This document shows positions 55,389 to 63,933 of a stretch of 64,000 bases of DNA, piece after piece (the stretch's first letter is position 1; each line of letters opens with the position of its first letter). The stretch is taken from assembly GCF_001113365.1 (NCBI RefSeq), contig NZ_CKYA01000008.1:12745-76744 (forward strand), given 5' to 3'. Position numbers and translations under genes: made by a program. Below the pieces are notes generated by a model. The model ran no database searches and was not told the DNA's origin. It worked only from the letters and a program-made list of their open reading frames with translations. Origin of the DNA: Streptococcus pneumoniae. GTDB lineage: Bacteria; Bacillota; Bacilli; Lactobacillales; Streptococcaceae.

Positions 55389-56769
55389 TATTTCTCTCTT
55401 TATGGCGTTCATAAGCCTTGAGCTGGCGCTGCAGTTCCTTTTTAATAGCAGGTTCTGGAGCATATTTTTCTTCCCAATCATCTGGTTTTAAAATTTTGTG
55501 GGTCACTGGATCAAAATGAGCCTTGCCATCTGGGAAGATTTTCCCCATATTGGCCTGGTGGACAATATCAAAAATACGTTCTGGGTCCACCCCCATCAAG
55601 ACAAAACTACCGTAGGTGAAGTAAAGCGTGTCAATCAAGGCATCCACCTGCCCTATCAAATCTTGCTGAGCAGGCGTCTTCTTAGCTACCTTATCTGCCG
55701 CCTTATCAAGAGCTTGATGAAGTTGCGATAGAGCTTGGCCAAAGTCCTCTTCCGAAGGACTTGCAGCTCGAACAAACTCCACCAATTCTTCTATTTTAAA
55801 GCCAGCCCTATGGGTTGCACCTTCTAAATCCCAAGCTCGAGGTTCTTCTTGGGTCCGTTCATCCATCATGTGGTGGAAGGTTTTGACCTTATTGAAATGA
55901 TAGTCACGGCTGACAAAGACTTTTTCTGAAGACAAAACACCAAAATGTTCCAAGGCCTTGTGGATCCCATCTTGCTGATTGCTAGTGGTGATGTGCTTGG
56001 CAACTTCCTTAACACTGCTACTACCATTTCCCATAGCGACCGACATACCGACACCCGCCAGCATTTCAAGATCGTTATCCGAGTCACCAAAGGCCATGAC
56101 TTGGTTGAGGTCAAAGCCATATTCTTTTCCGACTCGACGAATACCTTCCAATTTAGAGTTTCCTTGATTGATGACATCCGCTGCAAAAGGATTGCTACGT
56201 GTCAATTTCAAATCTTCAAAATCAGCTGCCGCCTTCTCAGATTCTTCTGGCGTCATCAGCATCAAAACTTGGTAGATAGGCTGATTCATCAGATGAAGCA
56301 GGTCTTCTTCCTTTTGGGGAACAACCTTGCTGACCATGCGATTAAAAGACTGACTCACTGTCCGAGTTAAAACAGAGGGAACGAAGCGACTGATTCGTTG
56401 GGAAAAAGAACCCAGACCAAAGGACATGATTTTGGAACCCAGCATGGCATCCTTGGTCCCTAGGGCAATCTCCTTGCCCTCTTTTTTAGCATAGCTAATT
56501 AGATGGCGCAAATGTAACTTGGAAATAGGGCTCGTGAACAAGACTCTGTCTTTATTAAAGATATACTGGCCATTGTAGGTTACCGCAAAGTCCAAATCCA
56601 AATCGTCCATCAATTCCTTAACAAAAAAAGGTCCTCGCCCTGTCGCTACGCCGACAAGCACCCCTTGTTCTTTGACAATCTTAATCGCGTCCTTAGTGGA
56701 TTTCAAAACACTCTTGCGATCGTTGACCAAGGTTCCATCGATATCAAAAAAAACAGCTTTGACTTCCAT
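55378..56769 (-). CDS. HAD-IIB phosphatase fused to a PRA-PH/MazG-like domain
   Basis: 463 residues from the ATG at 56769 (MEVKAVFFDIDGTLVNDRKS). Residues about 1-275 form a Cof-type HAD phosphatase: nucleophile DIDGT (Asp9), VGVATGRGP, Lys in RVGKEYG and MAFGDSDNDLEM. Residues about 290-463 form an all-alpha nucleotide pyrophosphohydrolase-like domain (EELVEFVRAASPSEEDFGQA, then QVDALIDTLYFTYGSFVLMG) with E-E-x-x-E-type metal ligands. Such fusions may clear damaged or non-canonical nucleotides and sugars; substrate unknown. The last three residues (NTQ) and the TGA stop come from the adjoining BOX element. Confidence 0.88.
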   Translation of the reverse strand: MEVKAVFFDIDGTLVNDRKSVLKSTKDAIKIVKEQGVLVGVATGRGPFFVKELMDDLDLDFAVTYNGQYIFNKDRVLFTSPISKLHLRHLISYAKKEGKEIALGTKDAMLGSKIMSFGLGSFSQRISRFVPSVLTRTVSQSFNRMVSKVVPQKEEDLLHLMNQPIYQVLMLMTPEESEKAAADFEDLKLTRSNPFAADVINQGNSKLEGIRRVGKEYGFDLNQVMAFGDSDNDLEMLAGVGMSVAMGNGSSSVKEVAKHITTSNQQDGIHKALEHFGVLSSEKVFVSRDYHFNKVKTFHHMMDERTQEEPRAWDLEGATHRAGFKIEELVEFVRAASPSEEDFGQALSQLHQALDKAADKVAKKTPAQQDLIGQVDALIDTLYFTYGSFVLMGVDPERIFDIVHQANMGKIFPDGKAHFDPVTHKILKPDDWEEKYAPEPAIKKELQRQLKAYERHKERNNTQ

Positions 56770-56834
56770 CCTATCCCAATCTCCCCTTTTGTGATACAAT
56801 GATTATACCACATTTCAGAAAGAGTGAGTAAATC

Positions 56835-57797
56835 ATGCCTAAGAAAATCCTTGTTTTACATACAGGTGGGACTATTTCCATGCAGGCCGATGCTTCTGGC
56901 GCTGTTGTGACAAGTTCAGATAATCCCATGAACCATGTGTCTAATCCACTTGAAGGAATCCAAGTCCACGCCTTGGACTTTTTTAACCTGCCAAGCCCCC
57001 ATATCAAGCCCAAGCATATGCTGGCTCTCTACCAGAAAATTAAAGAGGAAGCAGATAACTACGATGGGGTGGTGATCACACACGGGACCGATACTTTAGA
57101 GGAAACAGCCTATTTCCTTGACACCATGGAAGTTCCCCATATGCCTATCGTTCTAACAGGAGCCATGCGCAGCTCCAATGAACTCGGTAGTGACGGTGTT
57201 TATAATTATCTGAGCGCTTTACGAGTGGCTAGCGATGACAAGGCTGCTGACAAAGGAGTTTTGGTCGTTATGAACGATGAAATCCACGCTGCCAAGTATG
57301 TTACCAAAACACATACGACCAATATCAGTACCTTCCAGACTCCAACACACGGTCCCCTTGGTCTCATCATGAAACAGGAAATCCTCTACTTTAAAACAGC
57401 TGAACCCCGCGTCCGCTTTGACCTTGATCACATACAAGGCTTGGTTCCTATCATCTCGGCTTATGCTGGTATGACAGATGAGCTGATTGATATGCTTGAT
57501 TTGGAACAATTGGACGGTTTGATTATCCAAGCCTTCGGAGCTGGTAATATTCCCAAAGAAACGGCTGAAAAGTTAGCAAGCCTTCTGCAAAAAGGAATCC
57601 CAGTCGCCCTGGTTTCACGATGCTTTAACGGTATCGCTGAGCCTGTTTACGCCTATCAGGGTGGAGGAGTACAGTTGCAAAAAACAGGCGTTTTCTTTGT
57701 TAAAGAACTCAACGCCCAAAAAGCCCGCTTGAAACTCCTCATCGCCCTCAATGCCGGACTAAAAGGGCAGGCTTTGAAAGACTATATGGAAGGGTAA
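56835..57797 (+). CDS. ansA: L-asparaginase (type I)
   Basis: 320 residues. Hydrolyses asparagine to aspartate and ammonia. The first catalytic Thr is in LHTGGTISMQAD and the second in ITHGTDTLEETAYFLD, with Lys in GAMRSSNELGSDG; no signal peptide, so it is cytoplasmic. The ATG has GAGTGAG upstream and the gene is divergent from the HAD fusion. A BOX element begins two bases after its stop. AsnA at 23354 makes asparagine, the reverse balance. Confidence 0.95.
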   Translation: MPKKILVLHTGGTISMQADASGAVVTSSDNPMNHVSNPLEGIQVHALDFFNLPSPHIKPKHMLALYQKIKEEADNYDGVVITHGTDTLEETAYFLDTMEVPHMPIVLTGAMRSSNELGSDGVYNYLSALRVASDDKAADKGVLVVMNDEIHAAKYVTKTHTTNISTFQTPTHGPLGLIMKQEILYFKTAEPRVRFDLDHIQGLVPIISAYAGMTDELIDMLDLEQLDGLIIQAFGAGNIPKETAEKLASLLQKGIPVALVSRCFNGIAEPVYAYQGGGVQLQKTGVFFVKELNAQKARLKLLIALNAGLKGQALKDYMEG

Positions 57798-57798
57798 G

Positions 57799-58179
57799 AC
57801 TCTTCGAAAATCTCTTCAAACCACGTCAGCTTCCATCTGCAACCTCAAAACGGTGTTTTGAGCTGACTTCGTCAGTTCTATCTACAACCTCAAAGCAGTG
57901 CCTTGAGCTGACTTCGTCAGTTCTATCTACAACCTCAAAGCAGTGTTTTGAGCTGACTTCGTCAGTTCTATCTGCAACCTCAAAGCAGTGTTTTGAGCTG
58001 ACTTCGTCAGTTCTATCTACAACCTCAAAGCAGGGACTTGAGCTGACTTCGTTAGTTCTATCCACAAGCTCAAAGCAGGGACTTGAGCTGACTTCGTCAG
58101 TTCTATCTACAAGTTCAAAACAGTGTGTTGCGCAGTCTTTAACCAGCCGCCTAGTCCGCTCTATGGTATTCATTAAGTC
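57799..58179 (+). repeat. Long BOX element with seven boxB units
   Basis: A truncated boxA (ACTCTTCGAAAATCTCTTCAAACCACGTCAGCTTCC) is followed by seven 45-bp boxB units (57833-58135) and a diverged boxC (TTTAACCAGCCGCCTAGTCCGC...ATTCATTAAGTC). The later boxB units (CAGGGACTTGAG, ACAAGCTC) are more diverged than the first ones, as if copies had been added at the boxA side. The minus-strand frame stays open as a 15-residue repeat ([15 protein letters not shown]), a consequence of the 45-bp unit rather than a gene. Confidence 0.93.
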
Positions 58180-58201
58180 AACATCTCTTGTTTAAGAGCA
58201 C

Positions 58202-58236
58202 AAAATCAGGAAATCTTCTCGATTCCCTGATTTTTT
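58202..58236 (-). terminator. ccpA terminator
   Basis: AAAATCAGGgAATC / GATTtCCTGATTTT stem with a short loop, immediately after the ccpA stop. Confidence 0.8.
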
Positions 58237-59247
58237 CTATTTACGTTTTCGTGTTGAGCTACGTTCTGTTAATCCATGAGATAATAGAACTTCACGTTCT
58301 TCCAACACTTCCTTGTGCATAATCTTAGTCAACATACGCATACTAATGGCACCAAGGTCATAAAGAGGTTGGGCAATAGTTGTCAAGTTTGGACGGGTAA
58401 AGCGAGAGACTTGCGAATCATCACTGGCAATGATCTCAAATTCTTCTGGTACTGACACACCTTTATCAGCCAAACCGTTCAAGACACCTGCCGCCAACTC
58501 ATCACCTGTTACAATTGCTGCAGTTGCATTTGATGAAATCAAGCGCTCTGCCAAGGCATAGCCATCTTCATAAGTGTATTTAGATTCAAATACCAATCCT
58601 TCGCTATAAGGAATATCTGCTTTTTTCAAAGCTTCCTTGTAGCCAACCAAACGAACCTTACCATTGATGTCATCCACTAGTGGACCACTGACAAAAGCAA
58701 TGCGCTCATTTTCTTTAGCGAGGTAGGTCACTGCATCAATCGTAGCTTGTTTGTAGTCAATATTGACACTTGGAAGCTGATGCTCTACATCCACAGTTCC
58801 TGCGAGAACAATCGGAGTACGTGAACGCGAAAATTCTGAGCGAATTTTATCTGTCAAGTGATACCCCATAAAGATAATGCCATCTACCTGCTTTGAAAAG
58901 AGGGTATTGACAACAGAAACTTCTTTCTCGTTATCTTCATCGCTATTAGCTAGGACAATATTGTACTTGTACATTTCTGCAATATCATCAATCCCCTTAG
59001 CCAAACTCGAAAAATAACCATTGGTAATATTTGGAATCACGACACCGACAGTGGTTGTCTTTTTACTTGCAAGACCACGCGCAACTGCATTTGGACGATA
59101 ATCCAAACGATCAATTACCTCTAACACTTTTTTACGGGTATTCTCTTTTACATTTTTATTGCCATTAACCACACGGCTGACCGTCGCCATGGAAACACCT
59201 GCTTCACGAGCGACATCATAAATGGTTACTGTATCATCTGCATTCAT
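58237..59247 (-). CDS. ccpA: Catabolite control protein A
   Basis: LacI-family global regulator of carbon use; with HPr-Ser46-P it binds cre sites. 336 residues from the ATG at 59247 (MNADDTVTIYDVAREAGVSM), the pneumococcal length; upstream residues lack a good ribosome site and AAAGGA sits next to this ATG. The LacI helix-turn-helix VTIYDVAREAGVSMATVSRVVNG, hinge helix PNAVARGLASKKT and periplasmic-binding-like core (GVVIPNITNGYFSSLAKGID) are all present. A good promoter and a cre-like inverted repeat lie upstream, suggesting autoregulation. Confidence 0.97.
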   Translation of the reverse strand: MNADDTVTIYDVAREAGVSMATVSRVVNGNKNVKENTRKKVLEVIDRLDYRPNAVARGLASKKTTTVGVVIPNITNGYFSSLAKGIDDIAEMYKYNIVLANSDEDNEKEVSVVNTLFSKQVDGIIFMGYHLTDKIRSEFSRSRTPIVLAGTVDVEHQLPSVNIDYKQATIDAVTYLAKENERIAFVSGPLVDDINGKVRLVGYKEALKKADIPYSEGLVFESKYTYEDGYALAERLISSNATAAIVTGDELAAGVLNGLADKGVSVPEEFEIIASDDSQVSRFTRPNLTTIAQPLYDLGAISMRMLTKIMHKEVLEEREVLLSHGLTERSSTRKRK

Positions 59248-59335
59248 TCCTTTTCCTGTCCTTTCTATCCCACACATTCTTTTACAAGTAGAGGCACCGA
59301 TTAAAGCTCTATATCTACTTACAAAAGTGAAGATG

Positions 59336-59352
59336 TGAAAATTTCGTTTTCA
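59336..59352 (-). promoter_or_regulatory. cre-like inverted repeat in the ccpA leader
   Basis: TGAAAA-CGAAA-TTTTCA (minus strand) is a perfect 6-bp inverted repeat containing the central CG of cre sites but with a spacing three bases longer than consensus. It lies about 10-30 bases downstream of the expected ccpA transcription start. Confidence 0.5.
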
Positions 59353-59368
59353 TATTTTTACTTATTCC

Positions 59369-59397
59369 ATTCTATCACTAATTGTAAACACTTTCAA
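59369..59397 (-). promoter_or_regulatory. ccpA promoter
   Basis: Minus strand TTGAAA (59392-59397), 17 bases, TAGAAT (59369-59374). The leader to the ATG is about 115 bases. Confidence 0.72.
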
Positions 59398-59565
59398 GTG
59401 TTTTTTGAGGATTGATTGAAAAAATTTCATAGAAAGCCTAGGTTTAGCTCCTTGCTACCACCTTAGACGAAACAAAAAGGAGGAAACTAAGCCCCCTCAA
59501 GTTACAAATTGTTTGATTGAATAATTTTAATTTTAACACATAATGGTTTTCGCGTTATGATAGTA

Positions 59566-60165
<600 letters not shown>

Positions 60166-61263
60166 CTATTTTCTCTCCTTATAAGGTAGTCGAACCTGAA
60201 CTTCTGTCGGTTGTTTCTGACTGATTACACTTACTTCTCCCGAAAATGGAAGGACACGTTCTCGGACTGTATGGAGGTCACCCCCCTTTATAGAAGTAAA
60301 GCCACAGCCATCATCTCTCACTATTAGAATGAGTTCCTTCTCTGTCCGTTCTAATCTTAAGTAGACTTTAGACGCTTGGGCATGTTTGATGATATTGGTC
60401 ACCAACTCAAGCAAAATCATGGAAGCCGTTGACTCCAATTCTTGAGTAAGGCTAGCAGTATCTAATTGATTAGCTATTTCCACCTCAATTCCAGCAATTT
60501 CTAACATCTTTTTCACAGTCTCTAGTTCGGATGTCAAAGTTCTAGACTTAAGATTTTCCACAATGGTTCGAACTTCACGCATTGATTCTTTGCTAATTTG
60601 CTGTATTTCTCTTAATTCCTTTTCCACCTGTGGATAAGCCTGCATTTGAAATAACTGCAAGGCTAAATCTGTCTTGACACTCAACATAGCAAAAGTATGC
60701 CCCAGACTATCATGCAAATCTTGACCGATACGACTGCGTTCATTTTCAGCAAGCAATAGATTTATCTGGGCATTTTGCTTAGCCTGAGCTTCTTTCAAAT
60801 CCTCCACAATACGAATCCGAACCAAGCCAAAAGTCATTAAATCGATAAAAGTGATAATTCCAAGCAGATAGACTAGAAACTCAACTTCAACTTCCTGAAA
60901 AATCAAAAGTTGCCCCACAACAAGGACTTGAGCAAGGAGAAAAGTCCGGACATGTAAAGAATTAAAACTACGTACGCCGAAATGATAAATTAAGAGATTG
61001 GCAAGGAAAAAGAAGAACCAGATATAATTTACACCAACAAAGGCAGTATTCCCAGCTACATAGGCTAGCATAATCACCCAACAGAGCCAGGATAAACGCT
61101 GACTCTTGGTGGTTAAAACACCTAAGTAAGCCAAGACAAACAGAATGTCAATCAACAAATGCCAGCTAGGAAGCTCCCCAGTCACTACAGGAACGATGGG
61201 AAAAACCATAAAAATCAAACTGGTCCAATACATATAGTCTATGCTTTTCAGTCTTTCAAGCAT
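60166..61263 (-). CDS. Sensor histidine kinase, DesK/HisKA_3 type (TCS11-like)
   Basis: 365 residues. Six hydrophobic segments occupy about residues 12-155 with almost no outside loop, the shape of kinases that sense inside the membrane or monitor a transporter. The H-box is RSRIGQDLHDSLGHTFAMLS near residue 185 and the ATP-binding region contains TSMILLELVTNIIKHA-like and VRDDGCGF motifs. Its ATG overlaps the TAA of the ABC permease (TAATG), so translation is coupled. No direct signal can be read from the sequence. Confidence 0.93.
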   Translation of the reverse strand: MLERLKSIDYMYWTSLIFMVFPIVPVVTGELPSWHLLIDILFVLAYLGVLTTKSQRLSWLCWVIMLAYVAGNTAFVGVNYIWFFFFLANLLIYHFGVRSFNSLHVRTFLLAQVLVVGQLLIFQEVEVEFLVYLLGIITFIDLMTFGLVRIRIVEDLKEAQAKQNAQINLLLAENERSRIGQDLHDSLGHTFAMLSVKTDLALQLFQMQAYPQVEKELREIQQISKESMREVRTIVENLKSRTLTSELETVKKMLEIAGIEVEIANQLDTASLTQELESTASMILLELVTNIIKHAQASKVYLRLERTEKELILIVRDDGCGFTSIKGGDLHTVRERVLPFSGEVSVISQKQPTEVQVRLPYKERK

Positions 61264-62000
61264 TAAGCATTCTCCTTATGACCTTGAAGGTAAATGGTCA
61301 AACCAAACAAAACTGCTGAAAAAACAAGTAGATAAACTGTGGCTGATAAATTGATGCCACCCTCGTTTAAGAAGGTCTTGAGCAACTCCATCAACTGATA
61401 AGTTGGTAGGCACTTCCCGATTGCTTGCATCCAGTCTGGAAATAAAGAGATGGGCATCCATAGTCCGCCTAAAACAGCCAAGCCTAGATAGAGAAGATTG
61501 CCCACGACTGACATCAGCTGACTAGACGGTAAGAGAGTCAGGATCAAGCCAAGCGCTACAAAGGCAATACTTCCTACTATCAGCAAGAATGCAGCCCCAA
61601 TCCAGCTTCCTAGAGGCATATCCACACCTCTGACCAAGTGCCCAACTGAGAAAACCACCAAGATTGAGATCAAATAATCAACCAGCATACTTGTTATCTT
61701 TGATAGATAATATTCTACCATATTTACAGGGGTATGGCGCAATGTTTTCTGCCAGTTGTTGATTTTATCGGTATGTAAAACAGCTGGGAATGAAAACATA
61801 GCTGTCGACATCATGGAAAAAGCCGTCATGGAGATGAGGTAGTCGCGCATAAAATTAGCCGGTCCACCTGGTGTTTCTTGGTACATGCCTGAAAAGAATA
61901 AATAGAAGGCTGTCGGCATACCTACTGATAATAAATAATAGACTAATTGTCGTTTGGTCAATAGAAATTCTATCTTGTTTAGTGCGATCCATCGTTTCAT
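61263..62000 (-). CDS. ABC-2 type transporter permease
   Basis: 245 residues from the ATG at 62000 (MKRWIALNKIEFLLTKRQLV), with GGGAG upstream; an ATG three codons earlier touches the ribosome site. Six membrane segments and the ABC-2 pattern (MGYQETPGGPAN-like first loop, LLIVGSIAFVALGLILTLL, LFPDWMQAIGKCLPTYQLMELL near the end) resemble drug or lantibiotic exporters such as LnrM/N and YvfS. It overlaps the kinase start by one base and lies next to its ATPase. Confidence 0.9.
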   Translation of the reverse strand: MKRWIALNKIEFLLTKRQLVYYLLSVGMPTAFYLFFSGMYQETPGGPANFMRDYLISMTAFSMMSTAMFSFPAVLHTDKINNWQKTLRHTPVNMVEYYLSKITSMLVDYLISILVVFSVGHLVRGVDMPLGSWIGAAFLLIVGSIAFVALGLILTLLPSSQLMSVVGNLLYLGLAVLGGLWMPISLFPDWMQAIGKCLPTYQLMELLKTFLNEGGINLSATVYLLVFSAVLFGLTIYLQGHKENA

Positions 62001-62001
62001 C

Positions 62002-62886
62002 TTAGTCATCTCCCTTTTGTGTTTCTTCAAAGATTGTATCCAACAAGCTACGATTATTGACTTCAATTTCTTGAATCCTACATCCTGCTCGGACTAATAG
62101 TTCCCAGAAAGCATCTGCTTCGCGTGTGACTACATGCAGAGCATCTTGTTTTTGTACCCACCTTTCAACCAAGTTAGACTGCTCAATGACTTCCTTGTAT
62201 GCTAGAGGAAGGATAAAGTGCTTTTCAATCTCCTCACTGCGCATGGCTAGAGGTGTTGTATCGCGAATCAACTCTCCCTTATTCAAGACCAAGATTCGGT
62301 CCGCTGTATGCTCCACCTCTTCGATGTAATGGGACGAATAGAGAATGGTAACTCCCTGCGCTTTTAAATCCTGAACAATTTCCCAAAAACGTTGGCGTGT
62401 TGAGGTATCCATGGCCGCAGTTGGCTCATCTAAAAAGACAAGCTTTGGTCGCCCAATCAAGGTCAAGACAAAAGAGAAGAGACGCTTTTGCCCGCCTGAC
62501 AATTTTTCTGCGAATTGCTCTTTTTGTTGCTGGTCAAACTGCAATAGTTGATCGAATTCCTGGTTGCTCAAGGGATTTGGATAGATACGTTGAAAGAAAG
62601 CAATCAACTCTTTGACCTTTAATTTCTGAACAATCACATTTTCTTGAGGGAGATAGGACCTAGTGTAGTCTAACTTAGAGCTCGTCACTGGCAATCCTTG
62701 GATAGATATTTGTCCACTAGTCACTAGCTTATCTTCCAATAAACAGTCCAGTAGTGTCGTCTTACCAGCACCATTTGGCCCAATCAAGGCGACGCATTCA
62801 CCATCGTTGATTTCAAAGGAGATGTTCCGCAAAATCTCCTTGTCTTTTATTTTCTTACTCAATTTCTCAACTTTAATCACAGTCAT
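62002..62886 (-). CDS. ABC transporter ATP-binding protein of the TCS11-like operon
   Basis: 294 residues. Walker A GPNGAGKTTLLDCL (residues 36-49), signature LSGGQKRLFSFVL, Walker B LVFLDEPTAAMD and switch His YSSHYIEE. A C-terminal extension (about 215-294, HVVTREADAFWELLVRAGCR) is common in export ATPases of the DrrA/CcmA type. It should form an exporter with the permease; the substrate may be an antimicrobial peptide or lipid but is not known. Confidence 0.94.
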   Translation of the reverse strand: MTVIKVEKLSKKIKDKEILRNISFEINDGECVALIGPNGAGKTTLLDCLLEDKLVTSGQISIQGLPVTSSKLDYTRSYLPQENVIVQKLKVKELIAFFQRIYPNPLSNQEFDQLLQFDQQQKEQFAEKLSGGQKRLFSFVLTLIGRPKLVFLDEPTAAMDTSTRQRFWEIVQDLKAQGVTILYSSHYIEEVEHTADRILVLNKGELIRDTTPLAMRSEEIEKHFILPLAYKEVIEQSNLVERWVQKQDALHVVTREADAFWELLVRAGCRIQEIEVNNRSLLDTIFEETQKGDD

Positions 62887-63067
62887 GAGACTCTCCTTTC
62901 AACCACTCCATTCTCATAAGGAAAACGACGAAAATCATAAATCCAAACCCCAAAGCACCACGAATGAATTGGCGAAGCAAGGCTTGAGCAAACCAACCTG
63001 TAAACATTTCTACCAACCATACCCCTAGTGACAGGCCGATAAAGAAATAGATGATCCCTCTCTTCAT
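62873..63067 (-). CDS. Small two-helix membrane protein
   Basis: 64 residues (MKRGIIYFFIGLSLGVWLVE...). Two membrane segments (about 4-22 and 33-52) with a Gly-x3-Gly-rich face and a short charged tail that overlaps the ATPase start. It is the second gene of the TCS11-like operon and overlaps its upstream neighbour by 4 bases. It may be an accessory to the exporter or kinase. No family recognised. Confidence 0.75.
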   Translation of the reverse strand: MKRGIIYFFIGLSLGVWLVEMFTGWFAQALLRQFIRGALGFGFMIFVVFLMRMEWLKGESHDCD

Positions 63068-63255
63068 TCCTCAAGCTCCTTTTTCACATCTCTGACTAAT
63101 TTCAAACCTTCTCTAACAAGCCAATACATCATTCCAAAGCCAGCAAAGACCTCCCAAGGAAAATGGTAGAAACTCTCATCCAATCCCGAAAACAGGAGAT
63201 AGGTCATAACTCCTGCTGCTACTAGACTTACAGCGATAATCATTTTATTTCTCAT
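63064..63255 (-). CDS. Small membrane protein, first gene of the TCS11-like operon
   Basis: 63 residues from the ATG at 63255 (MRNKMIIAVSLVAAGVMTYL), chosen because GGAGG lies 8 bases upstream; an in-frame ATG five codons earlier precedes that site and would start on the ribosome-binding sequence itself. Two membrane segments (about 4-22 and 33-50) and a charged C-terminal tail. The function is unknown. Its 5' region carries the dyad at 63333, so this is the gene next to the operon promoter. Confidence 0.72.
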   Translation of the reverse strand: MRNKMIIAVSLVAAGVMTYLLFSGLDESFYHFPWEVFAGFGMMYWLVREGLKLVRDVKKELEE

Positions 63256-63281
63256 CTCTTCTTCCTCCATTTCATACTACA

Positions 63282-63287
63282 ATTATA
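63282..63287 (-). promoter_or_regulatory. -10 box of the TCS11-like operon
   Basis: TATAAT on the minus strand, 26 bases before the first gene start. No good -35 lies 16-18 bases upstream (TATCTC is found), as expected for a promoter that needs an activator such as the response regulator. Confidence 0.5.
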
Positions 63288-63332
63288 GTCTTTTGAAATC
63301 AGAGGAGATAGAAGCTTCTGTCACTAAAAAAT

Positions 63333-63346
63333 ATGACAAATGTCAT
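63333..63346 (-). promoter_or_regulatory. Dyad, possible response-regulator site
   Basis: ATGACA-AA-TGTCAT, a 6-bp inverted repeat with a 2-base centre, lying about 45-60 bases upstream of the -10 box. The position and shape fit an activator site for the LuxR-type regulator. Confidence 0.45.
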
Positions 63347-63680
63347 AAAAAATTCTGTTCAAAACAAGCAAGATACACTATACAATAAAACACAATTAGA
63401 AAAATCTAAGGCAACTTCCTCAAAAGAGATATCAAACCCAATTCACACCATAATGTAAACTAATACTTATTTAAAATCAAAAAGAGTAGAAATTTTTATC
63501 AGATAAACACATATATTATAGGTGGAGCAAAAAAAACTCTTCAATTACTTTCTTAAAAGTTTGTAAGAATTATACAATCTGTTAAATTTTAATTTATGTA
63601 CCTAAACTACAGTATTCATTGAACAAATCAGGAAACAAAAAAATATACGCGATCAAAATGAATTACTGAAAATCAAAAAA
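63347..63680. other. AT-rich gap between the TCS11-like operon and the tRNA cluster
   Basis: About 330 bases without a credible coding frame. A purine-rich GGTGGAG near 63521 is not followed by a start codon. No RNA or repeat recognised. Confidence 0.4.
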
Positions 63681-63707
63681 AAGAGAGAACCAAACTGATT
63701 CTCTCTT
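63681..63707 (-). terminator. tRNA cluster terminator
   Basis: AAGAGAGAA / TTCTCTCTT stem with a 9-base loop, followed on the minus strand by TTTTTTTT. It ends the tRNA-Leu, tRNA-Arg, tRNA-Pro transcript. Confidence 0.85.
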
Positions 63708-63761
63708 AATGTATATAATATCTAATTTTAAAAATAAACACTCACGTATCTCTGTAATGAA

Positions 63762-63835
63762 TCGGGAAGACAGGATTCGAACCTGCGACACCTTGGTCCC
63801 AAACCAAGTACTCTACCAAGCTGAGCTACTTCCCG
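63762..63835 (-). tRNA. tRNA-Pro (TGG)
   Basis: 74 bases: acceptor CGGGAAG / CTTCCCG plus A, D-loop AGCTTGGTAGAG, anticodon loop TTTGGGA giving anticodon TGG, T-loop GGTTCGAATCC. Last gene of the minus-strand tRNA cluster. Confidence 0.96.
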
Positions 63836-63850
63836 AGTTAAATAGAAAAA

Positions 63851-63924
63851 TGCACCCTAGAGGAGTCGAACCTCTAACCGCCTGATTCGTAGTCAGGTAC
63901 TCTATCCAGTTGAGCTAAGGGTGC
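63851..63924 (-). tRNA. tRNA-Arg (ACG)
   Basis: 74 bases: acceptor GCACCCT / AGGGTGC plus A, anticodon ACG within CTACGAA, T-loop GGTTCGACTCC. A34 would be changed to inosine. It is 15 bases upstream of tRNA-Pro. Confidence 0.96.
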
Positions 63925-63933
63925 TCTATATTA

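Noticed and set aside
57833..58135. Seven evenly spaced 45-bp repeats as a possible CRISPR array
   Set aside because: The units are directly adjacent with no unique spacers, and the sequence is boxB of a BOX element. No cas genes are present in the window.
57826..58173. Minus-strand 115-residue open frame of 15-residue repeats
   Set aside because: It is entirely the BOX element read in a frame that stays open because boxB is 45 bases. There is no ribosome site. The same holds for the frames within the BOX elements at 8814, 27295 and 55160.
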